A DNA stretch of 51,880 nucleotides from an uncultured Dorea sp. (GCA_948602995.1 CAPEBR010000007.1:118565-170444), one strand, 5' to 3'; positions 30,831 through 39,831 are shown, numbered from the stretch's first letter. The notes: generated by a model from the sequence alone, not told the origin. A program made the numbers and translations.

Positions 30831-32976
30831 CTGCTTCTCCTCCCTCTGAAGCGATCTCAAAATCAATGGTGCGGAGCATCCGGTTTGTATCAATTACACG
30901 GACATGAACCCTCTGCCCCAGTCTGTATGTCTTATTAGTATGCACTCCGGTCATCTCATAGCTTCTCTCATTATATTCATAATGGTCATCGGGCATATTG
31001 GCCACATGGACAAGCCCCTCCACTGTATTGGGGAGTTCCACATACATGCCCCACTTCGTAATTCCCGAAATAACCCCTTCAAAGACCTCTCCCATATGCT
31101 GCTGCATATATTCTGTCTTCTTAAGTTTAATCGTTTCCCTCTCTGCTTCTTCGGCGCGCCGCTCTGTCTCGCTCGCATGCTTTGTCACCTCCGGCAGGAT
31201 ATTCTGGTAATGTCCGATCCGCTCCTCTGTCATCCTGCCCCTCAGGTTATCCTTGATAATCCGGTGAATCTGCAGATCCGGGTAGCGTCTGATCGGAGAG
31301 GTGAAATGCGTATAATAATTTGCCGCCAGCCCAAAGTGCCCGGTATTTTCCGGCGTGTATTTTGCCTGCTTCATAGAACGCAGGGCAAGGCGGCTGATCA
31401 TGGCCTCCTGGGGCGTCCCTTCAATCCTTGCAAGAAGTTTCTGGACCTCCTTGGGGCGTATCTCATTTACCCCGATATGCATGGAGAACCCAAAATTATT
31501 AATAAATGTAGCCAGTGCGCGGAGTTTTCCTTCCTCTGGAGCTTCATGGATCCGGTACACAAAGGGAAGCTCCTGCCAGTAGTAGTCCTCTGCGACTGTC
31601 TCATTTGCCAGAAGCATAAAATCCTCAATAATCCTATGGGCTGCATTTCTCTCATAGGGCATAATGTCCAGCGGATGTCCTTCCTCGTCCAGTATAAGCT
31701 TTGTCTCTGGAAAATCAAAATCAATGGATCCCCTTCTTTTTCTCCGCTCCCTGATTATGCCGGACAGCTCGGCCATCAGTTCAAACATGGGGACAAGCTC
31801 CTGGTATCTGTCCCGTTCCTTTTCATCGTGCTCTGTGATGATCTTATTCACACTTGTATAGGTCATCCGCCGGTCTACATGAATGACTGTCTCTGCAATC
31901 TCGTGGTCAGTTACATTTCCTTTTCTGTCCACTGTCATGATGCAGCTCAATGCCAGCCGGTCCTCCCCTGCATTCAGAGAACAGATACCGTTAGACAGGG
32001 TGTGGGGAAGCATGGGAATCACACGGTCTGCAAGATAAACACTGGTACCGCGGTTCTTTGCCTCTCTGTCAAGGGCGCTGTTTTCCTGGACATAATTGGT
32101 CACATCCGCAATATGGACGCCCAGTATATAATCCTCTCTGGACCTTACAACAGAGACAGCATCGTCCAGATCCCTGGCATCCTCTCCGTCTATGGTTACC
32201 ATCTGCCAGTCTCTGATATCCTTTCTCCCGGCCATGTCCGCTGTACTCACCGGCCCGGATACCCGTTCTGCCTGGTTCAGTACCTTTTCAGAAAATTCCG
32301 CGGGAAGATCATACCCCTTGACAATAGATAGAATATCGGTTCCTGGATCATATATATGACCAATGATCTCAATAATCCTGCCCTCCGGCTTTTTACTGTC
32401 ACTGCCATAGGATGTAAGTTCTGCCACCACCTTATGCCCGTCCACTGCACCCTTTCCGGCTTCCTCGGGAATGAATACATCCTTTCCCATGCGCGGATTA
32501 TCCGGGATCACAAAGCCATAGCTTTGATCCGGCTTCTTCCGGTAGAGTCCCACAAGCTTTGTAATACCCCTCTCCAGAATCCGTACAATCCTGCCTTCCC
32601 GCCTTCTGTCCTGCCCGTCCGGCTCCTTTGTAATGACAACCTCTACCTGGTCTTTGTCAAAGGCTCCGCCTGTATTCTCTTCCCCGATATAAATGTCAGA
32701 CTCCTCTTCTGGCAGAATCACAAAACCGAAGCCTTTCTGATGTGCACGGTATATACCTGTGATCCGTTTCGTCTCTCCCTTTGCGTATTTCCCTTTCCTG
32801 GTCAGGTGCACCTTTCCCTCTTGCCCGAGTGCCTCACAGACCTTCCTAAGTTCATCGCGTTCTTCCTTCTGCACCTGCAAAAGGTTCGCCAGCTCCTTAA
32901 ACTTCATGGGTACATAGATCTCATCACAGATCAGATCGTATACCACCTTTTTTCTTTTCTCAAATGTATCATCCAT
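30811..32976 (-). CDS. rnr: Ribonuclease R
   Basis: 3'-5' exoribonuclease of 721 residues acting on structured RNA and, with SmpB/tmRNA, on nonstop messages. Order: winged helix (1-65, MKFKELANLLQVQKEERDEL), cold-shock OB domains (about 70-225, GFGFVILPEEESDIYI), RNB catalytic domain (about 250-575) with the metal-binding signature TIDGEDARDLDDAVSV, and an S1 domain (about 625-710, VFEGVISGITKWGMYVELP). ATG at 32976 with AAGGAG eight bases upstream; a longer frame lacks a site. Overlaps smpB, the classical Firmicutes order secG-rnr-smpB. Confidence 0.96.
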   Translation of the reverse strand: MDDTFEKRKKVVYDLICDEIYVPMKFKELANLLQVQKEERDELRKVCEALGQEGKVHLTRKGKYAKGETKRITGIYRAHQKGFGFVILPEEESDIYIGEENTGGAFDKDQVEVVITKEPDGQDRRREGRIVRILERGITKLVGLYRKKPDQSYGFVIPDNPRMGKDVFIPEEAGKGAVDGHKVVAELTSYGSDSKKPEGRIIEIIGHIYDPGTDILSIVKGYDLPAEFSEKVLNQAERVSGPVSTADMAGRKDIRDWQMVTIDGEDARDLDDAVSVVRSREDYILGVHIADVTNYVQENSALDREAKNRGTSVYLADRVIPMLPHTLSNGICSLNAGEDRLALSCIMTVDRKGNVTDHEIAETVIHVDRRMTYTSVNKIITEHDEKERDRYQELVPMFELMAELSGIIRERRKRRGSIDFDFPETKLILDEEGHPLDIMPYERNAAHRIIEDFMLLANETVAEDYYWQELPFVYRIHEAPEEGKLRALATFINNFGFSMHIGVNEIRPKEVQKLLARIEGTPQEAMISRLALRSMKQAKYTPENTGHFGLAANYYTHFTSPIRRYPDLQIHRIIKDNLRGRMTEERIGHYQNILPEVTKHASETERRAEEAERETIKLKKTEYMQQHMGEVFEGVISGITKWGMYVELPNTVEGLVHVANMPDDHYEYNERSYEMTGVHTNKTYRLGQRVHVRVIDTNRMLRTIDFEIASEGGEADGEDER

Positions 32977-33003
32977 GATCTTGTCTCCTTGTCTGCACGG
33001 GCG

Positions 33004-33039
33004 GTTACTATTCATGGACTAACCGTCGCTCATAGTAAC
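33004..33039. repeat. Small repeat element, copy E (36 bp)
   Basis: Begins GTTACTATTCATGG and ends CGCTCATAGTAAC, so the outer eight bases are inverted repeats. It matches the short inner unit of the 13194-13292 element. No duplicated flanks remain. It sits in the rnr leader, between the secG terminator and rnr. Confidence 0.65.
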
Positions 33040-33087
33040 GCATCCAGCCCATTTGCACATCTCCCAAAAGCATTAATGCCTGTATCA

Positions 33088-33116
33088 ATAAAAAGACACT
33101 CCCCTACAGGAGTGTC
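33088..33116 (-). terminator. Intrinsic terminator of secG
   Basis: On the minus strand GACACTCC, 6-base loop, GGAGTGTC followed by TTTTTATT. It is 28 bases after the secG stop. It implies rnr-smpB has its own promoter or relies on read-through. Confidence 0.88.
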
Positions 33117-33143
33117 CCGCCATTTTCCTTTACTGACTAAAAC

Positions 33144-33386
33144 TTAAGCGAATACCTTCAGATTCAACACTGCTGCCAGAACAATAAACAGAATCGCAAG
33201 GAACTTCGTTGACTTAACCAGGGCTCCTTCCATAGACCGTCCCTTGTTCTGTCCCCAGTATGAGTCTGCCATTCCGCCGATTGTACCAAGACCTGCGGAC
33301 TTTCCCTCCTGAAGCAGTACAATCGCAGATAATGCGATACAGTCTATTGCAAATATAATCATTAATATTGTTTTCAGAATGTCCAT
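33144..33386 (-). CDS. secG: Preprotein translocase subunit SecG
   Basis: Product of 80 residues with two TM helices, about 3-22 (TILMIIFAIDCIALSAIVLL) and 56-76, joined by the conserved loop QEGKSAGLGTIGG and a Gly/Ser-rich stretch. It is the accessory subunit of the SecYEG channel. Upstream it has its own promoter and AGGAGGTG before the ATG. It is followed by a terminator and then rnr. Confidence 0.95.
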   Translation of the reverse strand: MDILKTILMIIFAIDCIALSAIVLLQEGKSAGLGTIGGMADSYWGQNKGRSMEGALVKSTKFLAILFIVLAAVLNLKVFA

Positions 33387-33418
33387 CTCCTATACACCTC
33401 CTGCTCATAAACATAACT

Positions 33419-33447
33419 ATTTTATCATAACCCGGAACAATTTACAA
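33419..33447 (-). promoter_or_regulatory. Promoter of secG
   Basis: Minus strand TTGTAA (33442-33447), 17-base spacer, TAAAAT (33419-33424). The -35 includes the stop codon of the upstream ATPase gene, so the two transcription units directly abut. Confidence 0.65.
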
Positions 33448-35130
33448 GGGTTTTTGAGCATTCCTTAATATTTCTATTTTACAAGTATGTTTTTTCGACT
33501 CCTTGTCATAAGCGATTCCAACACCCAGTACGCGTCCGGTATACGCAGGCCGTTCTCCAAGCTTCCCCTCAAACTTTAAAGCATACTTTTTATCCTTAAT
33601 TTGCCGAAGTGCCTCATCTGCAGTATGGTTAACCTTTAGCTCAAGGATAATTCCGTCATTATTCCGGTTAACTTCTGGATAAAAGATAAAATCAACGTAT
33701 CCTGTCCCGGCTTTATCTTCTCGCTCAATGCGGTAAAAGTTTCTTGCAGACAAATATACAAGATTCACTACAGCCGTAAGATCCGTCTCATTATTATAAG
33801 TTAATAATGGAACCTCTGTGTTATGCGCAAACTCTAGAATTTTCAGCATTGTGGCAGTATCATTCTCCAATGTTGCCTGAAGCATCTTTTCAGATTCCCG
33901 GGCAAGCTGATGGATATATCCTAAGGAAGATTCCTTTCTGAGCATATCACTAAATTTATTCATAAGTTCTTTGTTTGGAATACTTACACAACCATTCTCG
34001 CAGCTAAGAAAACCATATACAACCATTGCCGACAAGATCTCGTCCTGATTGTGCAGGGTCATGGATGCAGCGGCATATTCCTGAATTTTCGCCTGGACCG
34101 GAATGCCGGAAATCATTAATCCAAGAGTTTCCCGCAAATCTTCCGCGCCATGTCTGACATAATAAAAAATCTCATCATATGGGCCGGCGCTTGTCCAGTA
34201 ATTACCAAGATTATTGTTGGTCAGCGCCGCAACGACAGAACGGGGATTGTAAACACGTCCGCCGCCTTTTATGTGATATCCGTCATACCACGTCCGCAAT
34301 CCCTCCCGGGTTATATTCTGATCTTCTGTCAGCGCCTGATATTTTGCAAAAAGTATATCTACTTCCTCTTCAGTGAAACCAAAATACTGACTGAATCGTT
34401 CTTCTGAAGTAATCGTGTACTCATAAAACATATTGAGCTCTGATCCACTGGAATATTTTGCAATCGGCAGAATTCCGGTCATATATGCAAATTCTACATA
34501 GGGCTGGTCTTTCAGCAGATTACTTAAAAAATCCACGTATTCTTCTTTATCCTGTCCTGTCACAAAATCCCTGTGAAAGATAAAATCCCATTCATCCAAA
34601 ACGAAGATAAACTTTACATCTTCTTCCTCTGATTCCAAAATATCATTCAGCGCATCCCATACAGCATCATCTTCATTAATTCCAACAGCAGGGTATGCCT
34701 GTATCAGATCGCGAAGGATCCGCCTGCTGATCCGGCTGATATACTGACGGTAGGAAGTACAGCCTTCCGGTATGGAATTGAATGAAATGAATATCACATT
34801 ATGCTGATTCAGGTGAGCCGGATACCAGCTGCGGGAGCTTATAGCTAATTGATCAAACACCGGGCGGCAATCCCGTCCTTTACCGAAATAAGCAGCAATC
34901 ATATTCGCCGCAACTGATTTTCCGAAACGTCTGGGACGGGTAATACAGAGATATTTATTACTCTTTCCTATGCATTTTTCTTCTTCAGCGGGAATGTTTT
35001 CACGCTGTTCCCGGGTCAGTACGAGGGGAATCAGCTCATCAAGCAGCGCGCTCTTATCGACAAAATAAGTGGATTCTGTCTCATCCTTATACAATAATGA
35101 TGCTTTTTTGCCATTTAAATATAATCCCAT
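33442..35130 (-). CDS. AAA-ATPase-like/PD-(D/E)XK protein (AAA-ATPase_like plus DUF1703)
   Basis: Product of 562 residues. The N-terminal P-loop domain has CITRPRRFGKSVAANM (Walker A-like, RRFGKS) and KFIFVLDEWDFIF (Walker B). The C-terminus has the PDDEXK nuclease-like core GYVDFIFYPE ... DGIILELKVNHT (about 505-530). This architecture is very abundant and often multicopy in gut Clostridia and Bacteroidetes; its role is unknown, with defence or mobile-DNA links suspected. I chose the ATG at 35130, which has GGAGGG seven bases upstream. It has its own consensus promoter and stands alone. Confidence 0.9.
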   Translation of the reverse strand: MGLYLNGKKASLLYKDETESTYFVDKSALLDELIPLVLTREQRENIPAEEEKCIGKSNKYLCITRPRRFGKSVAANMIAAYFGKGRDCRPVFDQLAISSRSWYPAHLNQHNVIFISFNSIPEGCTSYRQYISRISRRILRDLIQAYPAVGINEDDAVWDALNDILESEEEDVKFIFVLDEWDFIFHRDFVTGQDKEEYVDFLSNLLKDQPYVEFAYMTGILPIAKYSSGSELNMFYEYTITSEERFSQYFGFTEEEVDILFAKYQALTEDQNITREGLRTWYDGYHIKGGGRVYNPRSVVAALTNNNLGNYWTSAGPYDEIFYYVRHGAEDLRETLGLMISGIPVQAKIQEYAAASMTLHNQDEILSAMVVYGFLSCENGCVSIPNKELMNKFSDMLRKESSLGYIHQLARESEKMLQATLENDTATMLKILEFAHNTEVPLLTYNNETDLTAVVNLVYLSARNFYRIEREDKAGTGYVDFIFYPEVNRNNDGIILELKVNHTADEALRQIKDKKYALKFEGKLGERPAYTGRVLGVGIAYDKESKKHTCKIEILRNAQKPL

Positions 35131-35235
35131 AGCTGCCCTCCGTATCTTTTCTATATTTATTTGCAGCATGCTTCACACTTATCTTCCAAAGCTATGTTCT
35201 AAAGCAGCGCGGTTTCTCCCCATTTCTTTTTTACT

Positions 35236-35264
35236 ATTATATGATTATGCGGAAAAAATATCAA
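35236..35264 (-). promoter_or_regulatory. Promoter of the AAA/PDDEXK gene
   Basis: Minus strand TTGATA (35259-35264), 17-base spacer, TATAAT (35236-35241), about 105 bases before the start codon. Confidence 0.75.
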
Positions 35265-35294
35265 GTATATCTGCATTTTTGAAATCATTGACAT

Positions 35295-35443
35295 TTATGA
35301 CCGTTACTGTTCACACAGGTCTGTGCATTTACTGCACAGACTGTAAGAAAGTGATTCAGGAGTGAGCAAATCCCATTCGCGGAGCGAATTTCAGATGGAT
35401 TTGCGAATGTTACTGGTCACGGAGTGAACAGTAACTTATGACC
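35295..35443. mobile_element. MITE-like element, copy C, complete with 8-bp target duplication
   Basis: Element 35303-35435 (133 bp) has perfect 12-bp terminal inverted repeats, GTTACTGTTCAC and GTGAACAGTAAC. It is flanked by the exact 8-mer TTATGACC on both sides (35295-35302 and 35436-35443). Inside is the hairpin CAGGTCTGTGCA/TGCACAGACTG and the shared block GATTCAGGAGTGAGCAAA plus CCATTCGCGGAGCGAATT. It encodes no protein, so it would need a transposase from elsewhere. It is the best-preserved copy in the window. Confidence 0.88.
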
Positions 35444-35470
35444 GGGATGTTTGCCGAGGACGTGCAGGAG

Positions 35471-36259
35471 CTATCCCAATGCCACATCCAGTATCATCAT
35501 TACAAGGAAACCTACTATGAACCCCAGTGTCCCTTCCTTTCCTTCCTCTCCATTCATATGCGCCTCTGGAATCAGTTCTTCTACAACGACATAGATCATC
35601 GTCCCTGCCGCAAATGCGAGACAGACTGCTATGGCGGCTTCTGCGATTCCTGCAAATGCTGCTGCCAGTATGCCGAATACCGGCTCCACAACAGCCGTCA
35701 TACTGGCAATGAAAAATGCCGTCTTTCGTTTCATCCCTTCCTTCACAAGCGGCAGCGCCACTGCTGTACCTTCCGGAAAGTTCTGAATCGCAATCCCGAT
35801 GGTCAGGACAATTGCCCCTGAGAGGAGCGCCAGTTCTGACGGCTTCTGCGCCGCCAGTGCAAAGGCAAGCCCAACTGACATTCCTTCCGGAATATTATGT
35901 GCAGTAATTGCAAGTACAAGCATTGCCGTACTTTTTCCCAGTGTTACCGTCCTATCCTTCTGCTTCTCAAACCATCTTTTCAGGAAATAGTCCGTAATCA
36001 GAAGTACCGTAACGCCAAGCAGAAACCCGCCTGTCATAACCAGCCATCCCGTCTGCCCGTTGTCCTCTGCAAAGTCAAGCCCCGGAAGCAGCAGCGACCA
36101 CACGGATGCAGCGATCATCACGCCTCCTGCGAATCCCAGGAAACCGTTCTGAAGTCTCCCGCTTATCTCATGCCGTACAAAAAAAATTCCCGCTGCACCT
36201 AATGTGGTTACGGAAAATGTACCAAGTGTACCAAGAAATGCCCACAAAACTCCATTCAT
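35471..36259 (-). CDS. ZIP family metal transporter (ZupT/GufA-like)
   Basis: Product of 262 residues with eight predicted TM segments. The metal-site motifs of ZIP proteins are visible: AITAHNIPEGMSVGLAF in TM4, IAIQNFPEGTAVALPL in TM5, and YVVVEELIPEAH later. These transporters move zinc, iron or manganese into the cytoplasm. I chose the ATG at 36259, with AGAGGTG seven bases upstream; a longer frame has no site. It starts 34 bases after the end of the FtsX-like gene and could be the last gene of that unit by read-through. Confidence 0.92.
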   Translation of the reverse strand: MNGVLWAFLGTLGTFSVTTLGAAGIFFVRHEISGRLQNGFLGFAGGVMIAASVWSLLLPGLDFAEDNGQTGWLVMTGGFLLGVTVLLITDYFLKRWFEKQKDRTVTLGKSTAMLVLAITAHNIPEGMSVGLAFALAAQKPSELALLSGAIVLTIGIAIQNFPEGTAVALPLVKEGMKRKTAFFIASMTAVVEPVFGILAAAFAGIAEAAIAVCLAFAAGTMIYVVVEELIPEAHMNGEEGKEGTLGFIVGFLVMMILDVALG

Positions 36260-36293
36260 ATCTATCACCTCTGTTGATAGTATATGAAGGAGT

Positions 36294-37373
36294 TCAGATT
36301 TTGCCAGTAAATACACCGGCAATCAGCAGCAGGAATTCCCCGCAGATTGTCCTCTGCCATACCTGAAACAGGCTTTGCCATACGGAAAACTCCTGATGCG
36401 CGGCAAGACTTTGGATCTGCGCTGCCTTTTCCTTAAAAAGGCTTCCAAAGAATTCAAAATCAGACCAGTATGCCGGAAGGTAATCGCATCCAGGATCCGC
36501 CAGCCTGGCTCCCAAAAGGACAGCCAGAACCGCCCCTGTAATACAGATAAGGCAGATGAGCCTTTTCCCCACCCTTGCAAATCCTGTGGTATACCATAAA
36601 GATATCCTTTGAGGAAATATGCCCGTAAGGCATGTATTCTGGCATGCCCTCCCGGCTCTTCTGGCAAAGAGCAGCAGAATCAGGGCATTCGTAAGTCCAT
36701 ACAGCAGACATGCTGTCACAACATAAAGCTTCCCGTCGATCCTCTGCCCGTCTGCAGCGCCCACCACGGCCTCTATGCCGCTGGCCATAAGATTCGAGGA
36801 GCGTCCTGTCTCTTTTTTACGGACTGTAACCGCATCATAGCAGGCGTCCCTTTCGGCAGGCAGGATCATAAGCGGGATATCTCCCTCTAAAATCCCCGCC
36901 ACCTGAAAAGTCTCAGTCCCAGTTTCTCCCTCCAGCATAATCTTCAGTCCTTCTGCATGGTCTGAGCCGAAGAGCTGCCAGGCCGTATCCCGGCCGATCA
37001 GACAGACGCCCGCCTCTCCCTCTGTAAAATATCTTCCACGAATCAGTGCCCTGCCGAATATAGCGCCAGGCTGCCCCTTCACCTTATAGCAGGAAACCTT
37101 TTGCTTCCGTCCCGTAGTTTCGGATAACACAGTCCCTTTTCCGCAGTCCTTCCATGCCGCTGCCTCTCCTGCACTATTCCCTCCTTCATTTTCTCTCCAC
37201 TGTGTAAATGCTGTCTCTGTCACTGCCCCCGGCGAATAAGACAGGGACAGAAGGCCTTCATACTCCTTAAGTTCCCCCAGGTTGTATAAAAGCCATAGAT
37301 TCAGCAGCACAAATAACAGTCCGGGCAGCAGGATTCTAAGAGCTGCTGTAAAAGCTTTTCCTTTCTGCTTCAT
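36294..37373 (-). CDS. FtsX/MacB-like membrane protein without ATPase partner
   Basis: Product of 359 residues. TM1 (about 10-32) is followed by a large extracellular domain (about 35-210) of the MacB periplasmic-core type (RALIRGRYFTEGEAGVCLIG, FQVAGILEG). Three more TM segments lie at about 217-238, 268-290 and 342-358, with an unusually long outer loop before the last. It resembles the FtsX/MacB permease layout, but the short cytoplasmic parts are atypical and no ABC ATPase gene lies nearby. It follows the membrane fusion protein gene by nine bases, so the two probably form one complex. Substrate unknown. Confidence 0.7.
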   Translation of the reverse strand: MKQKGKAFTAALRILLPGLLFVLLNLWLLYNLGELKEYEGLLSLSYSPGAVTETAFTQWRENEGGNSAGEAAAWKDCGKGTVLSETTGRKQKVSCYKVKGQPGAIFGRALIRGRYFTEGEAGVCLIGRDTAWQLFGSDHAEGLKIMLEGETGTETFQVAGILEGDIPLMILPAERDACYDAVTVRKKETGRSSNLMASGIEAVVGAADGQRIDGKLYVVTACLLYGLTNALILLLFARRAGRACQNTCLTGIFPQRISLWYTTGFARVGKRLICLICITGAVLAVLLGARLADPGCDYLPAYWSDFEFFGSLFKEKAAQIQSLAAHQEFSVWQSLFQVWQRTICGEFLLLIAGVFTGKI

Positions 37374-37382
37374 TTCTAGTCT

Positions 37383-38930
37383 TCACTCCTTTATCCTCAC
37401 CCGGTCTCCTTCTTGTACATATTTTTCCGAGGCTGTAATCAGCTTATCCTCTTCCCTGAGTATTGATGTTACAGCAGCCTTTTCCCCGTCCTTTTCAAGT
37501 ACAGTGACCGGAACCCGCTTTGCAGTCTGAATAGTTCCCAGCATATGCTTTTCCTCAGAAACAATAAGGCAGTATGCCTCCGAGACATCCTCACGGAGTG
37601 CACTTAAGGGAATGACCTGCCCGTATTCCTTTTCCGAGGCAGTCTCCGTATTCCATGTAAAGGTCTCTGTCCCCTTCACCTCTATGTTGTCTGGAAGAGG
37701 TGCATACCAAAAAAGTCCGGCGGATGAATCTGTCTCTCCCTGATCTAAACCAGTTCCATTCGTCCCTGTACTGCCCTCTCTGCCCGGTTCAGATGTAATG
37801 GTCTTAATCACTGCCAGCTTCTTTGCGCCAGATGGAAGCTGCACGGATACTTCTGCTCCTGCTTTCAGCTTCTCCTGATCTGCTGTCTTTACGCTTCCTC
37901 TTAGGCAGAAGCCGCCGCTGCCAGTCTCAAAGACCTCTGTCCCGGCTGTAATTGTTCCCGGCTGCACGCCAGACGAGAGTACCACGCAGTCTCTTTTCGC
38001 ACAAATCTTTCCTTCTGCCGCCTCATACTTCTTCAACTTCTGCAATGCTTTTTTTGCCGTAACCACCTGGAGCTGCGCAGCCTCGGCGCTTAACCTGGCG
38101 GCTTCTGCCTGACTGGCTGAATTCAGGTCATGGGCCGCATCCTCCTGACAGGCCAGATCATAGGCATTCTGCGCCTGATTAAGAACCTGCCCTGCATCCT
38201 TTACTCCCTGTTCTGCCTCACTGAGAGATGCTTCTAACTCCTGTATTTTCTGCTGCTCCAGAGACTCTGAGGTCTGATTTAACTCCTCCTGCTTCCTGGC
38301 TTCTTTAGCCGTATTCTCTCCCTCCTGCTTTCTGCCTTCTGCAGCCGGATCCCTGCCCTCTTGTTTTCCGTCTTCTGCAACCGGATTCTCTCCCTTTTGT
38401 GCTTCTAGACCTGCGGCCTGTCTTCGTGCCCGGGACTCTGCGGCCTGATCTGCCAGTGCTCTCTTTGCCGCTTCCTCCTTTTTCAAGGCGTCATTAAGTG
38501 TCTGCCTTGCATCCTCCAGAACCTGGGACGCCCCCACAGTCTGGGGGACACGTGCGCTTTCTCTTGCAGAGATCTTCTGCTGGGCTGCCTGAAGCTCTAG
38601 CTGGGTAATCTCGTCTTCTTTCTTCTCAATCTGCTCCTTTAAGTATTCCATCCTGAACTGTACCAGGCATTCCCCCTTTTTCACAAAAGTTCCCGGCTTT
38701 GCCGTCCGCTCCACCTGCTGATCCTCCCACAAAAAAGTCTGCTCTGTCCTTACCGGAGTTACACAGCCCTCCCCCTCACAGGAGTAAGAAAGCCGTCCGC
38801 TCTGCACTCTTCCTGTCTCCACTTCCGCTACCAGTATGGAGGCTGCCGCTCTTGAAAGTACTGTCGCAAGAACCATAATTGCAAAAAAGCCTGCACATAA
38901 CTGCGCTGCCCATTTCTTTTTTCTATCCAT
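37383..38930 (-). CDS. HlyD/MacA-type membrane fusion protein with long coiled coil
   Basis: Product of 515 residues. An N-terminal TM segment (about 7-30) is followed by a lipoyl half-motif (KPGTFVKKGECLVQF) and a long coiled coil (about 85-310, rich in Glu, Gln and Ala). The second lipoyl/beta-barrel half comes next (KICAKRDCVVLSSGVQPGTI, VQLPSGAKKLAVI), then a membrane-proximal end (YVQEGDRVRIKE). Such adaptors link permeases to outer parts of exporters. Within the coiled coil are three 12-residue tandem repeats ending in KQE. ATG at 38930 with GGAGGAG; overlaps the upstream permease gene by eight bases. Coupling to sugar-type permeases is odd. Confidence 0.82.
   Translation of the reverse strand: MDRKKKWAAQLCAGFFAIMVLATVLSRAAASILVAEVETGRVQSGRLSYSCEGEGCVTPVRTEQTFLWEDQQVERTAKPGTFVKKGECLVQFRMEYLKEQIEKKEDEITQLELQAAQQKISARESARVPQTVGASQVLEDARQTLNDALKKEEAAKRALADQAAESRARRQAAGLEAQKGENPVAEDGKQEGRDPAAEGRKQEGENTAKEARKQEELNQTSESLEQQKIQELEASLSEAEQGVKDAGQVLNQAQNAYDLACQEDAAHDLNSASQAEAARLSAEAAQLQVVTAKKALQKLKKYEAAEGKICAKRDCVVLSSGVQPGTITAGTEVFETGSGGFCLRGSVKTADQEKLKAGAEVSVQLPSGAKKLAVIKTITSEPGREGSTGTNGTGLDQGETDSSAGLFWYAPLPDNIEVKGTETFTWNTETASEKEYGQVIPLSALREDVSEAYCLIVSEEKHMLGTIQTAKRVPVTVLEKDGEKAAVTSILREEDKLITASEKYVQEGDRVRIKE
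38286..38405. repeat. 36-bp tandem repeat inside the membrane fusion protein gene
   Basis: Three diverged 36-bp units start at 38286, 38322 and 38358, with a partial fourth at 38394. They encode GENTAKEARKQE, GRDPAAEGRKQE and GENPVAEDGKQE. The period keeps the frame, so copy number can change without breaking the protein. Confidence 0.8.
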
Positions 38931-39831
38931 TCTCTCCTCCTCCACTATATCCTCCAGACATTGCAATCCCCCTCTCCAGGCTGTCCTGGCCGCTGAAAAA
39001 CAGTAAAAGCGCCGGAAGCAGGGTCACAATGGATGCGGCAAATGCTGCCGCTGTCTCTGTATTTGCCATCTGTGGAAGATAGAGTGACAACGGCCTCAGT
39101 TCTTCTGCTTTTAAATAGGTCATGGGCTGTTCAATTGCATTCCAGTATTCTAGAAATCCAAGAATTAATATCGAGAAGATCCCAGGTTTCCCCAAAGGAA
39201 GACCTATCGTAAAAAAGATCCGAAGGGGACCCGCACCATCGATCTGCGCTGCCTCCGTCACCTCCTTTGGAATGCCTGCGAAGGTCTTCTGAAGGATAAA
39301 AACGGGAAGGGTGGAAAAGGCTCCCGGCAGGATCACTGCCCACCGGGTATCCAAAAGGTGCAGGGCGTTAAGCACAAGGTAGCCCGATACCATAGTCACC
39401 TGAAAGGGAAGAAGCACCAGAAGCAGATAGAGCATCCAGAGGACTCTCTTCCCCGGAAACCGGAACTGTGCAAATGCCCATGCTGCCGGAACGGCTGTGA
39501 GCAGCTGCCCGGTCAGCACGCCAGCTGCCTGAATTAAGGAATTCCAGAATGCCGTAAAATATTCTGGAGAGTCTAGAAGCAGCCTCACATATGCACGAAG
39601 AGTAGGATACATCGGAAAGAACCTGAATCCCGCCTGTCCGGACTGACCGGAAAATACTGCACCGTACAGCTCTGACAGCTCCTGTTTTCCCATAAGTGAA
39701 CCGGAAATCAGTATCACGAAAGGAAAAATCATGGCAAAAAGGAAAAGAACTGTGACGATCCATAATATCCCTCTTTTATATCCTTCTCTCCTCCGCTTTC
39801 CTTCTGCGGATCTCGTACCATTCTCCTGCAC
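38923..39831 (-). CDS. Carbohydrate-type ABC permease (MalG-like) of the hybrid locus
   Basis: Product of 302 residues with six TM segments and the CUT1 EAA loop IPKEVTEAAQIDGAGPLRIF with LPLGKP. The start is GTG at 39831, overlapping the upstream permease by 56 bases; AGGAGGG seven bases upstream makes this start convincing, and no ATG is available. The C-terminal SLERGIAMSGGYSGGG is a little unlike classic sugar permeases. It works with the upstream permease and the propeller-containing lipoprotein; an ATPase must come from elsewhere. Confidence 0.9.
   Translation of the reverse strand: MQENGTRSAEGKRRREGYKRGILWIVTVLFLFAMIFPFVILISGSLMGKQELSELYGAVFSGQSGQAGFRFFPMYPTLRAYVRLLLDSPEYFTAFWNSLIQAAGVLTGQLLTAVPAAWAFAQFRFPGKRVLWMLYLLLVLLPFQVTMVSGYLVLNALHLLDTRWAVILPGAFSTLPVFILQKTFAGIPKEVTEAAQIDGAGPLRIFFTIGLPLGKPGIFSILILGFLEYWNAIEQPMTYLKAEELRPLSLYLPQMANTETAAAFAASIVTLLPALLLFFSGQDSLERGIAMSGGYSGGGENG

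Larger units (their letters stand above)
35131..35470. other. Intergenic region with a promoter and a complete small repeat element
   Basis: Contains the ATPase promoter (35236-35264) and the MITE-like element with its target duplication (35295-35443). The remaining bases show no gene or RNA that I recognise. Confidence 0.6.

Noticed and set aside
30904..32331. 475-codon open frame on the plus strand
   Set aside because: It lies wholly antisense to rnr, whose RNB and S1 motifs are unmistakable. The translation is rich in Cys and His and has no recognisable domain.
32356..33147. 263-codon open frame on the plus strand
   Set aside because: Antisense to the start of rnr and through the secG terminator; not a gene.
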